Shown: piece by piece, positions 46,900 to 58,919 of the stretch | Layout: each line of letters begins with the position of its first letter | Numbering within the stretch: position 1 is the first letter of the stretch | Assembly (NCBI GenBank): GCA_030710515.1 | Contig: JALBCR010002739.1 | Location: forward strand, 156,974-220,973 | DNA length: 64,000 bases | Direction: 5' to 3' | Origin: Abscondita cerata | Taxonomy: Eukaryota; Arthropoda; Insecta; Coleoptera; Lampyridae | The notes under the pieces: generated by a model | The model's database searches: none | What the model was told of the DNA's origin: nothing | Seen by the model: only the letters and a program-made list of their open reading frames with translations | Made by a program: the position numbers and the translations under genes

Positions 46900-47330
46900 G
46901 CAGCTCATTTTGAGCACATTTAAAAGAAATTCCATGCTCTACCAACCACTCTAGTGCAGTTTGTGGTACCGCTTTGCAATATCAGATATTTAAATTGGCT
47001 GGATTACTGTGAGAGCAGTTGTTTCTGGAAAGCTGTCAAGAGTGTCAAAAACGTAATATCTTAAAACAATAGTTCTTCCTTTCCTAGAGAAGCTCTCCTC
47101 AAAGTAAGATTAAAGATATTCCATAAATCATGCCAACATCCCAAATCTTACTGAACTGCAATCACTACGTTTCACCAAATCCAAAGTTATCCAGTTGTGA
47201 AAGTGCAAGAAATCCAAAATGTCCTGACTCCGAAGAACCAAAAATATGTCTTCATCCAGAGTAACAATTAGCGTCAAAACTTTAATCAACAAACGCAAGT
47301 CACATCAATGTTTTCAATGCTAAATCTACG
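46900..47330 (-). pseudogene. Degenerate Tc1-like transposase remnant
   Basis: Minus-strand translation with shifts gives a TLDEDIF-like stretch (47260), a QFSKIWDVGMIYG stretch near 47150 that resembles the KFGGGSVMVWG motif, and a CSHSN...TALEWLVEHGISF stretch near 47000-46930 that resembles the DNxxxH...WLxExGI region before the third catalytic residue. The order fits Tc1-like transposases, but every motif is imperfect, so the call is tentative. Confidence 0.4.
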
Positions 47331-47499
47331 AATACTCCCAGAAAATGCTTCATTCTATTGTTTTTGGAGGTTTAAAGAATCTTCATAGATATTTTCAGTT
47401 AAAACTGTTCCAAAAATTATGTTGGATTCACCTGAGACAAGCCCCTACCAACTAAACTCCTTTTCCCGTTTCTCAGTTTTTTATGATTTCGGCACTACC

Positions 47500-50230
47500 C
47501 GAAGGTTTACATGAAAATTATAAGGAAGGCTTTTACACTTGCTGTCTATTTTTTCACTGTGGTTTGGTTCTTATTTTTGCTTATTTTTCTTTTTATATTT
47601 TCTCTTCTTTTGTTTTCTTCTTCTTTTTAATTATTACTTTTTTATTGAGTTATCGATCGCATTCCAGTTTTTCTTGTTTGTTATCATGGTAGTTATAAGG
47701 TTTTCTGGATGTAGTTTGTTGTCAACTTTGATATCCGCCGCTTTGCATTTTTGTCGTCTTCTTTGTTTTCACAGTGTCTTCTTTTAATTTGTCACAAATA
47801 TTTTCCAAAATATCCATGTCCACTTAGAGCTTGTGTAATTGACCTATTTGTCTATCGTACCATGGTTTTATATTGCTTAGGTTCATCTCCTGTCCTCGCT
47901 CGGTTGTATCCCATCGGCTTTGCCACTTGTTTATGTATTATCGTCCTAGTTATGACCATTAAAGCCTCGTTCAATATTGTTCTGTTGCTGTTCCAACTCT
48001 TAAAGCTAGAGGTCTTTGGCATTTAGTTATTTCTATTTGACATTTTTTAATGTTCAGGGCTTCTATCCATGGACTCGATAACTGTTAACATGACTTTCCT
48101 CCTGTCTTCCGTCGGACCCCTTTTGTTAGGAAGCAAACATGTCAGGGCTCAGATGGTTTTTACCTTCTCCGTTATTTTGTAGACGAGTTTTGTGAAAGTC
48201 AATCGATAGTCGATTGTCACACGAGGTATTGTATTTCTTTCGTAGGTTTTATTTTATAACTGTCAAGTTCAAAATGTATGTTTGCTTCAATTTAGAATGG
48301 TGGCTGTCGTTTTATCTGGCGCCAGTGCAAGTTTATTTCTTTTTATCCATAGGTTAATCTTATGTAACGTTTCGTCACCGTTCAATTGTAGTTTGCTTGG
48401 GTTTTTAGTTGCTGTCACAATAGCAACATCGTCCGCGTAACAGATTATTTCCATGTCCTATGGGTAGACTTGGTGTAGAAGATCATCATACGGGATTTCC
48501 ATAGGGTCGGTCCCAGAACGGTTCTTTCCGGGACTCCTTCTCCTATTTCTATATCGTTTTTGGGCCGATTTTGATCTTTCTTCCTTGTAGGTAGCTCCTG
48601 ACAATGTTTATAAGGTGTTCTGGTATACATTTTTGTATCATTCTTTGTGTGATGAGTTCCCACGAAGCAATGTTAAAAACGTTTTTAACGTCTATGAGGA
48701 TAATATCACTCCATGGTTTTTTGTTCTTCCTTGTTTTGTAGACAAAATCCAGCACATTTTCTATGGTGTGATTTGTTGATTGACCTTTCCTGAAACCATA
48801 CTGGTTTTTATGGAGTCCTCCAGCATTTTCGATCTCTGTATTGGGTCTCTCGTTTATTATGCTTTCATACATCTTCCTAGTATATCTAGTAGGCAAATTG
48901 GTCTGTATTTTATGTCTTCTGCATTGTTTTTTCTTTGGTTTTGTAATAATATAATTTTGGCTGTCTTCCATTCTTCTGGGAATTCCATATTTAATAGCAA
49001 ACTATTGAAGATATTGCGTATGTTTAATTGGTTAGTTTGGGCTATTAATTTTATGACCTTTGGTAGTAGATTGTCTTGGCCTGGGGCTATTCCTATCTTA
49101 ATTTTTGCGATAGCCACTTCCATTTCTAAATCAGTTATTTTGCTGATTTCACTAGTTCTTGATATTTTGATTGATATTTCAGATTTCGCTGTCTTTGAAA
49201 TAAAAAGTTTATAGCAGATTTCCCTTTTTTTGTACCGTTAACTCAGTTTTGGTGTATTTAATTTTAATTGTTTACAAACTATCCTGTACGCGTCTCCAAA
49301 GATGTTATTATTAAGTTTGTCGATAAGTTGCTTCGACTTCTTTCTTCTGTTATTTATTATGCTGTTTTTAGTTTACGTCTTGCGGTTTTATAGTTTATTT
49401 ACAGTTCGTCTCTTTTTTTGGTCGACTTTTTCTCTTTCGTATATTCTTCTCTGTTTTTGGCAGTTTTCTATGTTTGTTGCTATCTCCTCGTCCGACCAGT
49501 ATGGTAATTCGTACTCTGTACTAGCCTTAATTTTGGTGTGGTTTCTAAGTAGGCGTTGCGTATTTGTGTTGTGACTTCTTTAACTGTTAGAGTTCTTTGT
49601 GTTGGATTTTTATGTTTTTCGTAGCGTTCTATTAACTTTTTTGGTTTATTTTTCCCAAGACTCATTTTGTGTTTGTTGTTCTTCTTGTTTCTAGCTCCGT
49701 TTTAATATATTTGTGGTCGCTCGTATTTCTTCTTTGTTCACTTTTTAGATTATTTTTTTTGCCATGTTTTTGCTTGCAGGATTAAGTCGATGTAAGATGT
49801 CCCATTTCTTGTCTCAAAGGTAGATATTTTAACGTCGTTTAGTATCACCAAGTTCAGAGAAGCAGCTCCTCTTCTGTCCGTTTTTTTCCTCCCCGCTACG
49901 TATTTTTTGCGTTAAAGTTGCCTGTGATTATGGTTTTTGATTTCACTTTTTCTTCCGTTTGGTATTTTTGTTTTATTTCTTCTAATGCTTCTTCAAACTC
50001 TTCTAAGGTAATGTTAGGACTAGCATAGGTGCTAAATATTATAGTCATCCATTTTATACTTATAGAGTATTTTCCAACAAACATATCACAGATACTTAGG
50101 TTTTAGTTTATAATGACTAGGCTGGACGATACAGATTTATTAACAAACACGTTTCATTTATCTTTGGTTTTCGTATTAGGTTCTGTTATAGCTAGTTTAT
50201 CGGCTTGATTATGTCTTGCTACGGCTATAC
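47500..50230 (-). mobile_element. R1-clade LINE, ORF2 remnant
   Basis: Order on the minus strand: endonuclease (SIYASPN-like and ITGNFNAKNT, 50084-49890; NGTSYIDLIL near 49800), linker (49665-49480), RT (GIAPGQDNLLP, YRPICLLDILGRC at 49090-48870; NQYGFRKGQSTNHTIENVLD at 48800; ICYADDVAIV near 48440), thumb (VTIDYRLTFTKLV near 48215, PNKRGPTEDRRK near 48110) and C-terminal domain (QALSGHGYFGKYL near 47820, ENLITTMITNKKNWNAIDN near 47680). Order and motifs are those of R1-type elements. Several stops and frameshifts show it is inactive. Confidence 0.85.
48549..49123 (-). pseudogene. R1-type reverse transcriptase core
   Basis: Two overlapping frames, 49123-48857 and 48971-48549, give the best-preserved part of the LINE. 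The first carries GIAPGQDNLLPKVIKL, MEFPEEWKTAKIILL and IKYRPICLLDI. The second carries INERPNTEIENAGGLHKNQY, GFRKGQSTNHTIENVLDFVY and DIILIDVKNVFNIASW, in which the motif A aspartates are visible. A frameshift lies in the overlap near 48870-48950. When active, the enzyme would perform target-primed reverse transcription. Confidence 0.85.
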
Positions 50231-50337
50231 GGGATTTTGCGCAGGTTGATGCCTGTTTACCTTAATTTGGATGACTTTGAAACTGCCTTCACTCACTACA
50301 CTTAAACTGGTGACTTTTGGCCACCTAATACCGACAA

Positions 50338-50770
50338 TCAGATCTTTACAAAACTCTACCACGTATTTTCAGATCAAAATAAGTCGATTTAACAAAACTT
50401 AGCTTATTGAAAATTTGCTTATTTATAATTATGAAATCGTTTCTTTTGTATATATACTTTGAATGGATTAAGCGATTTTCTAAAATTTGGAACTTTTACA
50501 CAGTTTTATAGCCAGAAAATGTCACATTAAAGTTTAGACAAAATGAACACATTGCGGTAGAGAAATATCTACGTCAATGGATAAAAGAAGGTTTATTTAT
50601 TAAATGTGGATTAGCTGACTTGTGGGCTACAAAAAGGCACTCTACATAAGATTCGATAAAAGCACCGTTTTTGCAAAAATCGCATTTATTAACTGATAGC
50701 ATTATTGTTGAATTTTTTTTCTTATTCAAAAATCTGAAACGGCTCAAATGAATGTGACCAATGTTGATAC
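50338..50770 (+). repeat. ~430-bp repeat, left member of an inverted pair
   Basis: Matches the reverse complement of 54196-54615 along its length. Shared blocks include CTTTACAAAA.TCTACCACGT, ATATCTACG.CAATGGATAA, AAGAAGGTTTATTTAT and CATTTA.TAATTGATAGCATTATT-like sequence. The outer tip is lost here. Confidence 0.75.
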
Positions 50771-50999
50771 GTTTACTCAATTCAAGAGCCAGAAAAAATC
50801 ACAGAAGGGTCTACAATGACGGACGTAAGTAGTTCGCAGTTAAGTGCTCTTACTTGTAAAAGTGCAAAAGCAAATAGTAAAAGGGCATTAAATTCTTAAA
50901 ATGTGAAAATTACTTTCATGTAAGTTGTGCTAACTTGAATAAAACAGTTGTTTTCGTCGATTATTTATATTATTATTAGAAATGGGGTGAGTGTCATGG

Positions 51000-52110
51000 A
51001 AAGAACCTCCTGCACTGCGACGAGATTAGGTCTTTGTGCCCCTCTCTAGTTGGACTTAGGAATGATCTATGTCTTTGACAAATTCGATCAGATTCTTAGT
51101 TAGGAGTTTTAGCAGATCTTCTACCAAAATAAAGATGAGTTTTAAGTGTTTGTATCTTTTTAGGCACAGGGCTGGGCACCTCATAATGATGTGGTCCATC
51201 CGCTCCACCTCTTCACCACAGTACCTGAATGTATCATCATCACCAGTCCCATCTCTTGCAAATGATACCTGCAATGGATGGGTCCTGTTAGTATACCACA
51301 GAGTAGTTTTAACTCTCTTTTGGGTAAGTTTAACACTTGCTTCACCCTCTTTGATTAGGGCTAAGAAATTTCTTAGAATGTTTGAGACCTGGCAAATTAC
51401 TCTAGGTTCTGTTGACTTGTTTGTTGGCCCCGTAAGTAATTAACCCTGATAATCCCTCTGGCTAGAGCCGTACATAGGAGATGGCCCTATAAAAGGTTTT
51501 GCTGCCCCTAGCTTTGCTTGCTGATCTGCTTCCTCATTGACTTCTTTTTCTTTTAAGCCCTGGCACCTAGTCAAGTTTAACTTTGTTCTTGTCCGCCAGT
51601 TGATTTAAGGCTCGTGTAGCATGTGTGATTTCAATCTATTACTTTGTAGTGCTTTTAATGCCGTTTAACTGTCCGACATAATGCTTATATGCTGTTTCCA
51701 TCTGTTTTGGTGAGAGATGTTCTGCCACCATGTGGATGGCGTGTACTTCTGCTTGAAAAATAATAGCGTTGGCACTGAGGAACTTGTGTCTTTTAAACCT
51801 CAGCCCACCACTCCGGCCCCACACCATTTCCCATTTGGATCCGTCTGTGAACAATTTTGGGAAGTTACCTTGGGGTTTAAACCTCACGTTTTGCCAACTA
51901 TTTGGCGGCATGACCATACAGTTTTTATGAGCTTGTTGGTAATTTTTGTCAGAAGTATCACCGCCAGGTATTTTACCTCCTTAGAGACGAGAATGGTGAT
52001 TCCATTTAATTGAATACTTGGAATATTTAAATTCCTTCGTTTAGTAAAAGATACAATTGTAGTTTTATTCGGGTTTATGAACATGAACACACTGTCAAAA
52101 GACAAAAAAT
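51000..52110 (-). pseudogene. LINE with RNase H domain (I/R1-like), 3' half
   Basis: The RT end reads FINPNKTTIVSFTKRRNLN and LVSKEVKYLAVIL (52105-51960). It is followed by an RNase H segment with LFTDGSKWEMVWGRSGG and IFQAEVHAIHMVAEH (51850-51720), then the C-terminal zinc-binding segment FRYCGEEVERMDHIIMRCPA (51240-51170). RNase H after RT is found in I, R1-related and LOA clades. The active-site DG is present, but the frame is broken at several points. RT catalytic motifs are outside the preserved part. Confidence 0.8.
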
Positions 52111-52149
52111 GATTGAAAGTCTAGATTGAGATTTAGAATCCAAATTTAA

Positions 52150-53860
52150 CGAATATGTCAACATTAAGGGCATTAATTTTCATCCGTATCTAATGTTGAT
52201 AAATGTTCAAACTCTAAATTCGGGTAAAGTCGACAATTTAATAATCGGTATTTGTCAATTTCTTATATCTGAACTTTTATGTTTAACTGAAATTGGTTCA
52301 GTTTTTGAAACTGTGATTAACTGCCATTTTCCTGAATTTTCTTTAAGTAAATTTTATGTTAGGTCCTTTTTAAAGGTGGAGGTGTTTGCGAATGTTAGCA
52401 ATGTTAAGCCTCCTGATTTAAATATGTTTTGTTCAGATTAAGACTGTAAAATTTGTGGTGTTCCTTGACACAATTTTTGACGTTCTTTTGTCTGTACCCA
52501 AAGCTATAGTGTTTACTTAATTTTATGTGGTGATTTCAATATAGACGCCTACACCCCGAATAGTGAATACACTAGACTCACTCAGGTATTAGTCTGATTC
52601 AACTTAAATAATGTTGTAGGTTGGCCAACTAGAGTAACTCTTTCCTGGAGAAAGACGATTGATCACGTCTATGTTAATTTTCTTATTTGTGGTGGCCCAG
52701 TTTGTTGTGTTGTAAATAATGTCATTTCTGATAACCGCCCTGTATTTGTCTATTTACATATTAATAATTACGACGAAGTGCAACCTAAATTGGCAATTAA
52801 AAGGTGTTTTTCAAAAAATAACATTCAGAAATTTGAGAATGCTTTATTAAATGAAATTATACCAATTATGTGATGCTGATGATGCTTTTGATAATTTTAT
52901 TGAAATATTTTTACTTTACTTTAACTTCTGTTTTCCACTGCGCAAGTATAAATATAAGAATTCTAAATTTTGGCTAAATGAGAAGTTAAAATGTCTAACT
53001 GTAAATTAGAAGACTTGTTTGTGTTAAGTTGTGCACATACAGCACTATTGCTGTAGTATAAGCAGGCTAAAAAAAAATTATATAATTTTAGTAAATAATA
53101 CGAAACGATTTTATTATAAAAAAAATTATAGGGTCTCGCGCTCCCAATGAAGCTGCTTGGGATGTTGTGTCTGACTTGATTGGATTCAAAAGATGAATAG
53201 TCATAGCATAAACTTGAAAGGGAAAGCTACTGACGATCCGCAAACCATAGCTAACGTTTTCAATAATTTCTTTTCAAATGTACCCAATAAAATTATAAAG
53301 TGTGTATCCTGCGACACAAATGTTAATGGTCCCTATTTAACTGGTGTGTCAGCAGTACCAAGTATGTTTAAAATTTGTCATTTTACTGTTTAATAATTCT
53401 ACAATTTAATCTGGCACAAATTAAAAATTAAAACCAGCGGGCGAAGATGAAACACCCCCATTTCTTCATTTTGTTGCTCCACAATTAACTTTTTTGGTTA
53501 ATTTCATTTTCAACATGGTTTTAGACCCCAAAGATCTACTAACATAGCCATATATTCATTTCATAATAAGTTAATTAGTTTAATCAATAAAGGTAAAAAA
53601 CCCGTTGGAGTTTTTTGGGCCCTAAGCACGGCTTTGAAAGCGTCGACTTTGACATTTTACTGAACGAATTGACCAAATATGGAATTGTGGATGTTGCTGC
53701 TGAATTCATTTATAAGGGGGCGTAAACAGTACGTTGCCATTGAACGCTATTTGAATGGTACAAAAAAACTGAAACTTCTCATTATACTGATTCCTCAAAG
53801 ATCCGTTTTAGGTCCTTTTCTTTTTATTCTATAAATCAATGAAATTGACAAGGTTTAGTT
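52150..53860 (+). pseudogene. CR1-like LINE remnant (endonuclease to RT)
   Basis: Plus-strand frames read NVQTLNSGKVDNLIIG and LLCLTEIG (52200-52300), CGDFNIDAYTPNSEYTRL (52530-52575), VVGWPTRVT and KTIDHVYVNF (52615-52680), a linker with WLNEKLK (52975), NVFNNFFSNVPNKI (53255-53295), GFRPQRSTNIAIYSFHNKLI near 53525-53575 and PQRSVLGPFLFIL near 53800-53830. The order is apurinic endonuclease, linker, RT. The region between 53400 and 53520 skips several RT motifs, and stops are frequent. Confidence 0.8.
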
Positions 53861-53862
53861 TT

Positions 53863-54165
53863 AACAAATACAACAAAATTGTTTCTGATTTTTGTTTTTA
53901 TCAACAAACTACATAGTAATCTGTAAAAAGTTGGTATTATTGCTACAAGTTTAGGTTTTAGAAATTCGGTCCAGCTGTCATTACGAAGAATCACCTTCAA
54001 GTTAAGACCTTAATTGCTGCGTTAATTTCAACAAATACAACAAAATTGTTTCTGATTTATTGTATTCAACAACAAACTACATAGTAATCTGTAAAAATGT
54101 TGATATTATTGCTGCAAGTTTAGGTTTTAAAACCCGGTTCAGCTGTCATTACGAAGAATCACCTC
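53863..54165. repeat. ~165-bp tandem duplication
   Basis: AACAAATACAACAAAATTGT at 53867 recurs at about 54034. Each is followed by the same ~120 bp containing AACAAACTACATAGTAATCT and CAGCTGTCATTACGAAGAAT. The two copies differ at scattered positions. Confidence 0.85.
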
Positions 54166-54195
54166 TTATATACAAAACTGTGTAAGTGTGCCAAA

Positions 54196-54615
54196 GTTTG
54201 TGAAATTTTTTTGAGCCGTGTTAGATTTTTGAAAATCAAAAAAAAATTCAAAAATAATGCTATCAATTAGTAAATGCGATTTTTGCGAAAACTGTGCGAT
54301 TTATCGAATCTTATGTAGTGTACTAATTTTGTGCTCTATAAGTCATTTAGTCCACATTTGATAAATAAACCTTCTTTTATCCATTGGCGTAGATATTTCA
54401 CATGTTTAATTATTACAAAACTTAATTTCTCCGCCCATGGATTTATTTTCATCAAAATTTTAATGTGACATTTTGTCCTGTAAAACTGTGTGGTAAACGT
54501 TTCAAATTTCAAAATATATATCAAAAAAAATGATTTCATAATTTGAGTTTTGTTCAATTCTCTTATTTTGGTCTAAAAATACGTGGTAGAATTTTGTAAA
54601 GACCTTTATGGAAAC
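54196..54615 (-). mobile_element. ~420-bp repeat, right member of an inverted pair, MITE-like tip
   Basis: Inverted relative to 50338-50770. The right outer end reads (reversed) TACAGGGTTTCCATAAAGGT, a tip like those of other MITEs here. The two copies lie 3.4 kb apart with LINE remnants between them, so they may be two insertions of one family or ends of a larger composite. Confidence 0.65.
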
Positions 54616-54619
54616 CCTG

Positions 54620-55845
54620 TATAATCTCTCAACAGTAAAAACCTGAACATAGTACACTCCTTCACTGAACCCTTCCTCCTAAAACATCCACTAAATAGGC
54701 TCATTAACTTTTAAACATGCCAAATCCCTTAAATTCCAATTTTAAGACCGATTTCCTCTTTTTTACTTAACAAACTAATATTTTGCAGATAATATCAAGA
54801 TGCTAAAATAAAATAATTTATCCTGGCATATCTATCGTGAAAAGGCAAGATAAATGCCTTACCAAAAACACTTGCTTTTATTGTTTCATGTTTGAATTGT
54901 TTTGTGTTGTTTATCCTTATATCATAAAGAACACTTGGAAAGCTATTCTAAAGATTTCATAACTTTTTTTGAAACTGAACACTGTTAGACTTTGTTTATC
55001 TCTTTTCTATTTTGAAGAAAAGTTAAAATGTAATTTGTTCTTATTTTTATAATGTAAAGGTAGTAGTTTTTTATGCTGTTTTTAATTTTGATTTAAAAGG
55101 ACTAGTTTTATATAACTGGTCAGTAGCAGGATAGATCAGACAAAAAATCCTCACAACTAACTTTCGGTTTCAAAATGCTCTACACTATCTTCCGATGCAA
55201 ACCACTACTATTTCGTATCTCTATAGATCTTTGCTACTCATCTTTTAACGAGATATACACAACATTTTAAAGTCCTTATGGAAAAAGGGCTTAAGTGACA
55301 TCTCGTTTTGTATGTATTTTTTATTTTATTCAAGCACTAAATTTGAAAACATTTGAATACAATTTATAAAAATTCCTGTTTGAACTCTTATTGAGAATTG
55401 ATTTTGATATTTTAAACGTAATTACAAAACGATTAATTGTTGCAGTCATGACACTATTCTGTTGAAAAATGACTTTCATGTTAAAATCATGGAGTATTAG
55501 GGGTGGAATTATATCCTTCAATAATTTAAGGAACACTGAACTATATCAATTCATAAATTTATTGCCATACTAGAGGGTTTAAAAAACATCGGCTTTGATT
55601 TAATTTGTATCAAATATGGTGATGGAAATAAACTTTAAAATGAGGTGTTACTTGACCATAAGAACCGAATCATTTCGAAATTTTAGGTTGTAATTTTTCG
55701 GTCAAAAAACAGTATTTTACTCTTCTCTTATCAGCAAAATTGTGCGACAAAAACTGTCCATGCTAAAACATTTGTTGTAATTTTCTTGAAATTGAAAAGT
55801 CTAATTGATGCATCAGAGGCACTTTTTCGCTTTAAAAATAACATT
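54620..55845. other. No recognised feature
   Basis: AT-rich sequence with no domain or repeat identified. Confidence 0.4.
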
Positions 55846-55849
55846 CTAT

Positions 55850-56905
55850 TGAATAATAATTATGTCTGGTTAAATAGTTATCATACAAAAAATAGATGCC
55901 CAGTTGAATTGCACTATGCGTATAATTAGTGGAACCATTAAATCTACTCCTCTCGATTGACTTCGTGTTCTTTTCCACAGAACATTCGACGAATAACTGC
56001 GTTAAAACGAGAATGGGATAAATGCCAACTTAACAAAAACTTACCAATTTGGAATGACATTGGCAACCCTCCTGCTAAAAGACTTAAATCTCGAAGTCCT
56101 ATATGGTTGCAAGACTACTTAAGTACGGCTTTTTCTGAAGTTGAAGAGTGGAAGAAATTATGGTTTGGAGTTGATGTTTTCAATAAACATCTCATTGATG
56201 ATCCAACAATAGAAGTTCCAGGCTTTGATCAAAAAAGAAAAATTTGGTCTAAAGTAAATCGCATAAGAACAGGCTATTCAAAATGCAACTCTGTGTTGTT
56301 TGAATGGGGTGCGATTTCTAATCCAAATTGTGACTGTGGAAACAAACCGGAGACCGTTACACATATTGTAGAGGATTGTCAATTAACGAAGTTTAAAGGA
56401 GGGTTTCCAAAAATTCATAATTTAACGGATGAAGCTATATTATGTCTTACGAATTTGAAGGACATCTAAAGTTCAGCAATATTTTGTATTCTTGTCCTGA
56501 ATATCTGTTTTCCCATTATTTTGTTTTGCTATTTCTTTAACCTGTCTTCATGCAATGGCTGTGCTGTTATATTTTATGTTTTTATTTACCATTCAAAAAT
56601 GCAACTCTATGTTGTTCAAATGGGGTGCGATTTCTAATCCAAATTGTGACTGTCGAAACGAACCAGAGACCGTTGCACATATTGTAGAGGATTGTCAATT
56701 AACAAAGTTAAGAGGGTTTCCAAACATTCATAATTTAACAATATTATGGCTAACAAATCTGAAGGACATCTGAAATTCAGCAATGTTTTGTATTCTTGTC
56801 TTGATTATCTGTTTTCCATTATTTTGTTTTGCTATTTTTAACCTATTATTTTTATATCACAATACAATATTTAAATGTACCATACGAATAAATAAATAAA
56901 TAAAT
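55850..56905 (+). mobile_element. 5'-truncated copy of the jockey-like LINE with duplicated C-terminus
   Basis: Starts near VWLNSYHTK (about 55865), matches the C-terminal part of the LINE at 31606-36100, and ends in the same AAAT tail (56880-56905). The segment 56280-56590 (C-terminal zinc-binding domain plus 3' UTR) is repeated in diverged form at 56595-56850. The full-length copy has this domain once. Confidence 0.9.
55957..56469 (+). pseudogene. LINE C-terminal domain, longest open remnant
   Basis: A 170-codon open frame includes NIRRITALKREWDKCQL, the IEVPGFDQKRKIWSKVNRI block and the zinc-binding segment CNSVLFEWGAISNPNCDCGN, then PETVTHIVEDCQL, ending LTNLKDI at a natural stop. This is the post-RT cysteine/histidine domain of a jockey-like LINE. 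The upstream RT is absent (5' truncation), so no active protein is made. A second, partial copy of the zinc-binding segment lies in frame 56555-56773. Confidence 0.85.
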
Positions 56906-57420
56906 TGTATTTTCAACTAGCTTCGTGGTTTTGTAGATCAGGTTATGGTCTTATGCTATTTGGTCCCCGAGCCGTATAGTCGAGAAATTTCCATGCCGCT
57001 GCACTACCTCGATTAAACTATAAGTAAAATTTAAAAAGTTTATACAAAACAATTTTTATTTATTCTTGTCTATTCTAAAGTCTTTTGTAGAACTACAAAG
57101 AATTAATAGATATATGTAGCTGTTTCTGCTAAATCTCGTTTATTCTCCTCTTTAATATTTGTTTACTATTCTTTGATCTGATTTTACTGCTACAACTGTT
57201 CCCCAATAATTTTAACGTTAATATTTCTACCTTTTTAATTTTTTTTTGTCCAACTATAAAGCTTGAGTTTAAAAGAAATCTTCAAACTGGAAAGCTGTCG
57301 ATTTATATTTTAAACAATATTATTTAGAGTTTTGATGTGAGATTTTGTAATTAAATATGTAGACTAATTTTATTTCCATAATTTTTTGACCAACCATGTT
57401 TCTGAAGTAGGATGTTTTCA
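56906..57420. other. No recognised feature
   Basis: AT-rich spacer between two plus-strand LINE remnants. Confidence 0.4.
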
Positions 57421-57693
57421 ACTTTGATTCATTTTTAGGCCATGGTTTACTGAAGACGTAAGGGAATTAATTAAAGAAAGGGATCGTAAATTTAACAAAT
57501 TTAGATTAACAAAAACTACAGAAGACTGGCAGGCATACAAAAATAGCAGAAATTTGGTAGTTAACAGAATTAAACATATTAAAAAAAATTTTTTCACACG
57601 ACTATTGATAATAATAAAGAAAACCTAGATTATTGTGGAAAACATTGCAAAAATATAATAGGTAACAAAAGCAGTGAAAACTATGAATCTGTC

Positions 57694-58155
57694 ATGTTTA
57701 ATAATGAACCTGTAAGTGATATTACTGTGATTGCTAATAAATTCAATAAATATTTTATAAATAGCATTAAAGTAATTGTTGACTCAAATGCTAATAAAAC
57801 TGAAGATTTTATCTATACCTGCGCACCTCAACTTATTTTTAATGATTTCTTTACTGTGTCTAAAAATGAATTAATAGAAATAATACATGGTATAAGTAAT
57901 AAAAATAGTCTAGATGAATTGCCCATTATATTATATAAAATTGGTTTTGAGAAATTATGTGATCCAATATTAAACTTAATCAATACTTCGCTGTTGTCTG
58001 GAACTGTACCTCAATCATTAAAAAAGTCAACAATTATACCTATTAGAAAAATTTGTAATACAACTAAACCAGAAGAATTCAGACCGGTCAATATGTTGTC
58101 AGCATTAGCTAAAATACTGGAAAGGGTAGTTTATTTCCAATTGCTGTCCTTTTAA
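57694..58155 (+). pseudogene. CR1-like LINE RT, N-terminal half
   Basis: A 153-codon frame with VIANKFNKYFINSIK, the degenerate NKNSLDELPIILYK motif (normally SSGPDGIP), LLSGTVPQSLKKSTIIPI and FRPVNMLSALAKILERVVY. These are RT motifs 0 to 2 of CR1/jockey-type LINEs. A stop at 58153 is followed by more RT sequence in other frames (a DYQSGFR-like motif near 58180, then FIDLK.AFETIDR near 58290). Confidence 0.85.
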
Positions 58156-58330
58156 ATATAACATATTATTTAACAGATTATCAATCTGGTTTTAGACAAA
58201 ACCATAGTTGTGAAAATGCTTTTCAATTTATATTGAATGATTGGCAATCTAGTAGAGACAAAGAATTTGCAACTATAGCTGTGTTTATAGATTTGAAAGG
58301 GCATTTGAAACAATTGACCGAAAAAGATTA

Positions 58331-58759
58331 TTGAATAAGTTACAATGTATTGGAGTTGAAGGATCGGTACTTAAATGGTTTGAAAGTTATTTGACAAACA
58401 GAAAACAACGAGTAAAATGTAACACAGTGGCGTCATATGAAATCGTAATAGAAAATGGAGTTCCTCAAGGAAGCATCTTAGGACCTTTACTATTTATCAT
58501 CTACCTGAATGACGTACAGTATGCTTTCAAATATATTAAATTTCATTTATTTGCTGACGATATGGTGTCATACATGGTAAGGATATTGATAAAAGTTCAA
58601 CGAATTAATAAAGACCTAAGCAACTTGTCTATCTGGTTGGCAGTAAACAAATTAAAACTAAATGTAAACAAAACCAAGGCCTTAGTAATCGGGAAAAAAG
58701 GGATCATAAATGATATGAATGTTAAACAAATAAAATTAAAATTGCAGATGAAACTGTAG
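58331..58759 (+). pseudogene. CR1-like LINE RT, catalytic half
   Basis: The frame contains MNKLQCIGVEGSVLKWFESY, LTNRKQRVKCN, the motif B stretch GVPQGSILGPLLFIIYLND, and FHLFADDMVSY with the catalytic FADD. It is followed by WLAVNKLKLNVNKTKALVIG (thumb start). The motifs needed for catalysis are readable, but the frame is separated from motif A upstream by stops and ends at 58757. Confidence 0.85.
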
Positions 58760-58919
58760 AAATAGTAAATAAGATTAAATATTTAGGGATAATAGTCGAT
58801 AATGAGCTTAAATTTGTTGATCATGTGGACTATGTATGTAAAAAAAATTTCTAAGAAACTGGGAATTCTTTACAGATGTAGTAGCTACTTAAGTATCAAA
58901 ACAAGAATTTTAATTTATA

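Noticed and set aside
50574..50780. 68-codon minus-strand ORF, and the similar frame at 54336-54557
   Set aside because: Both lie in the non-coding inverted repeat pair. The reading frames do not give a recognisable protein.
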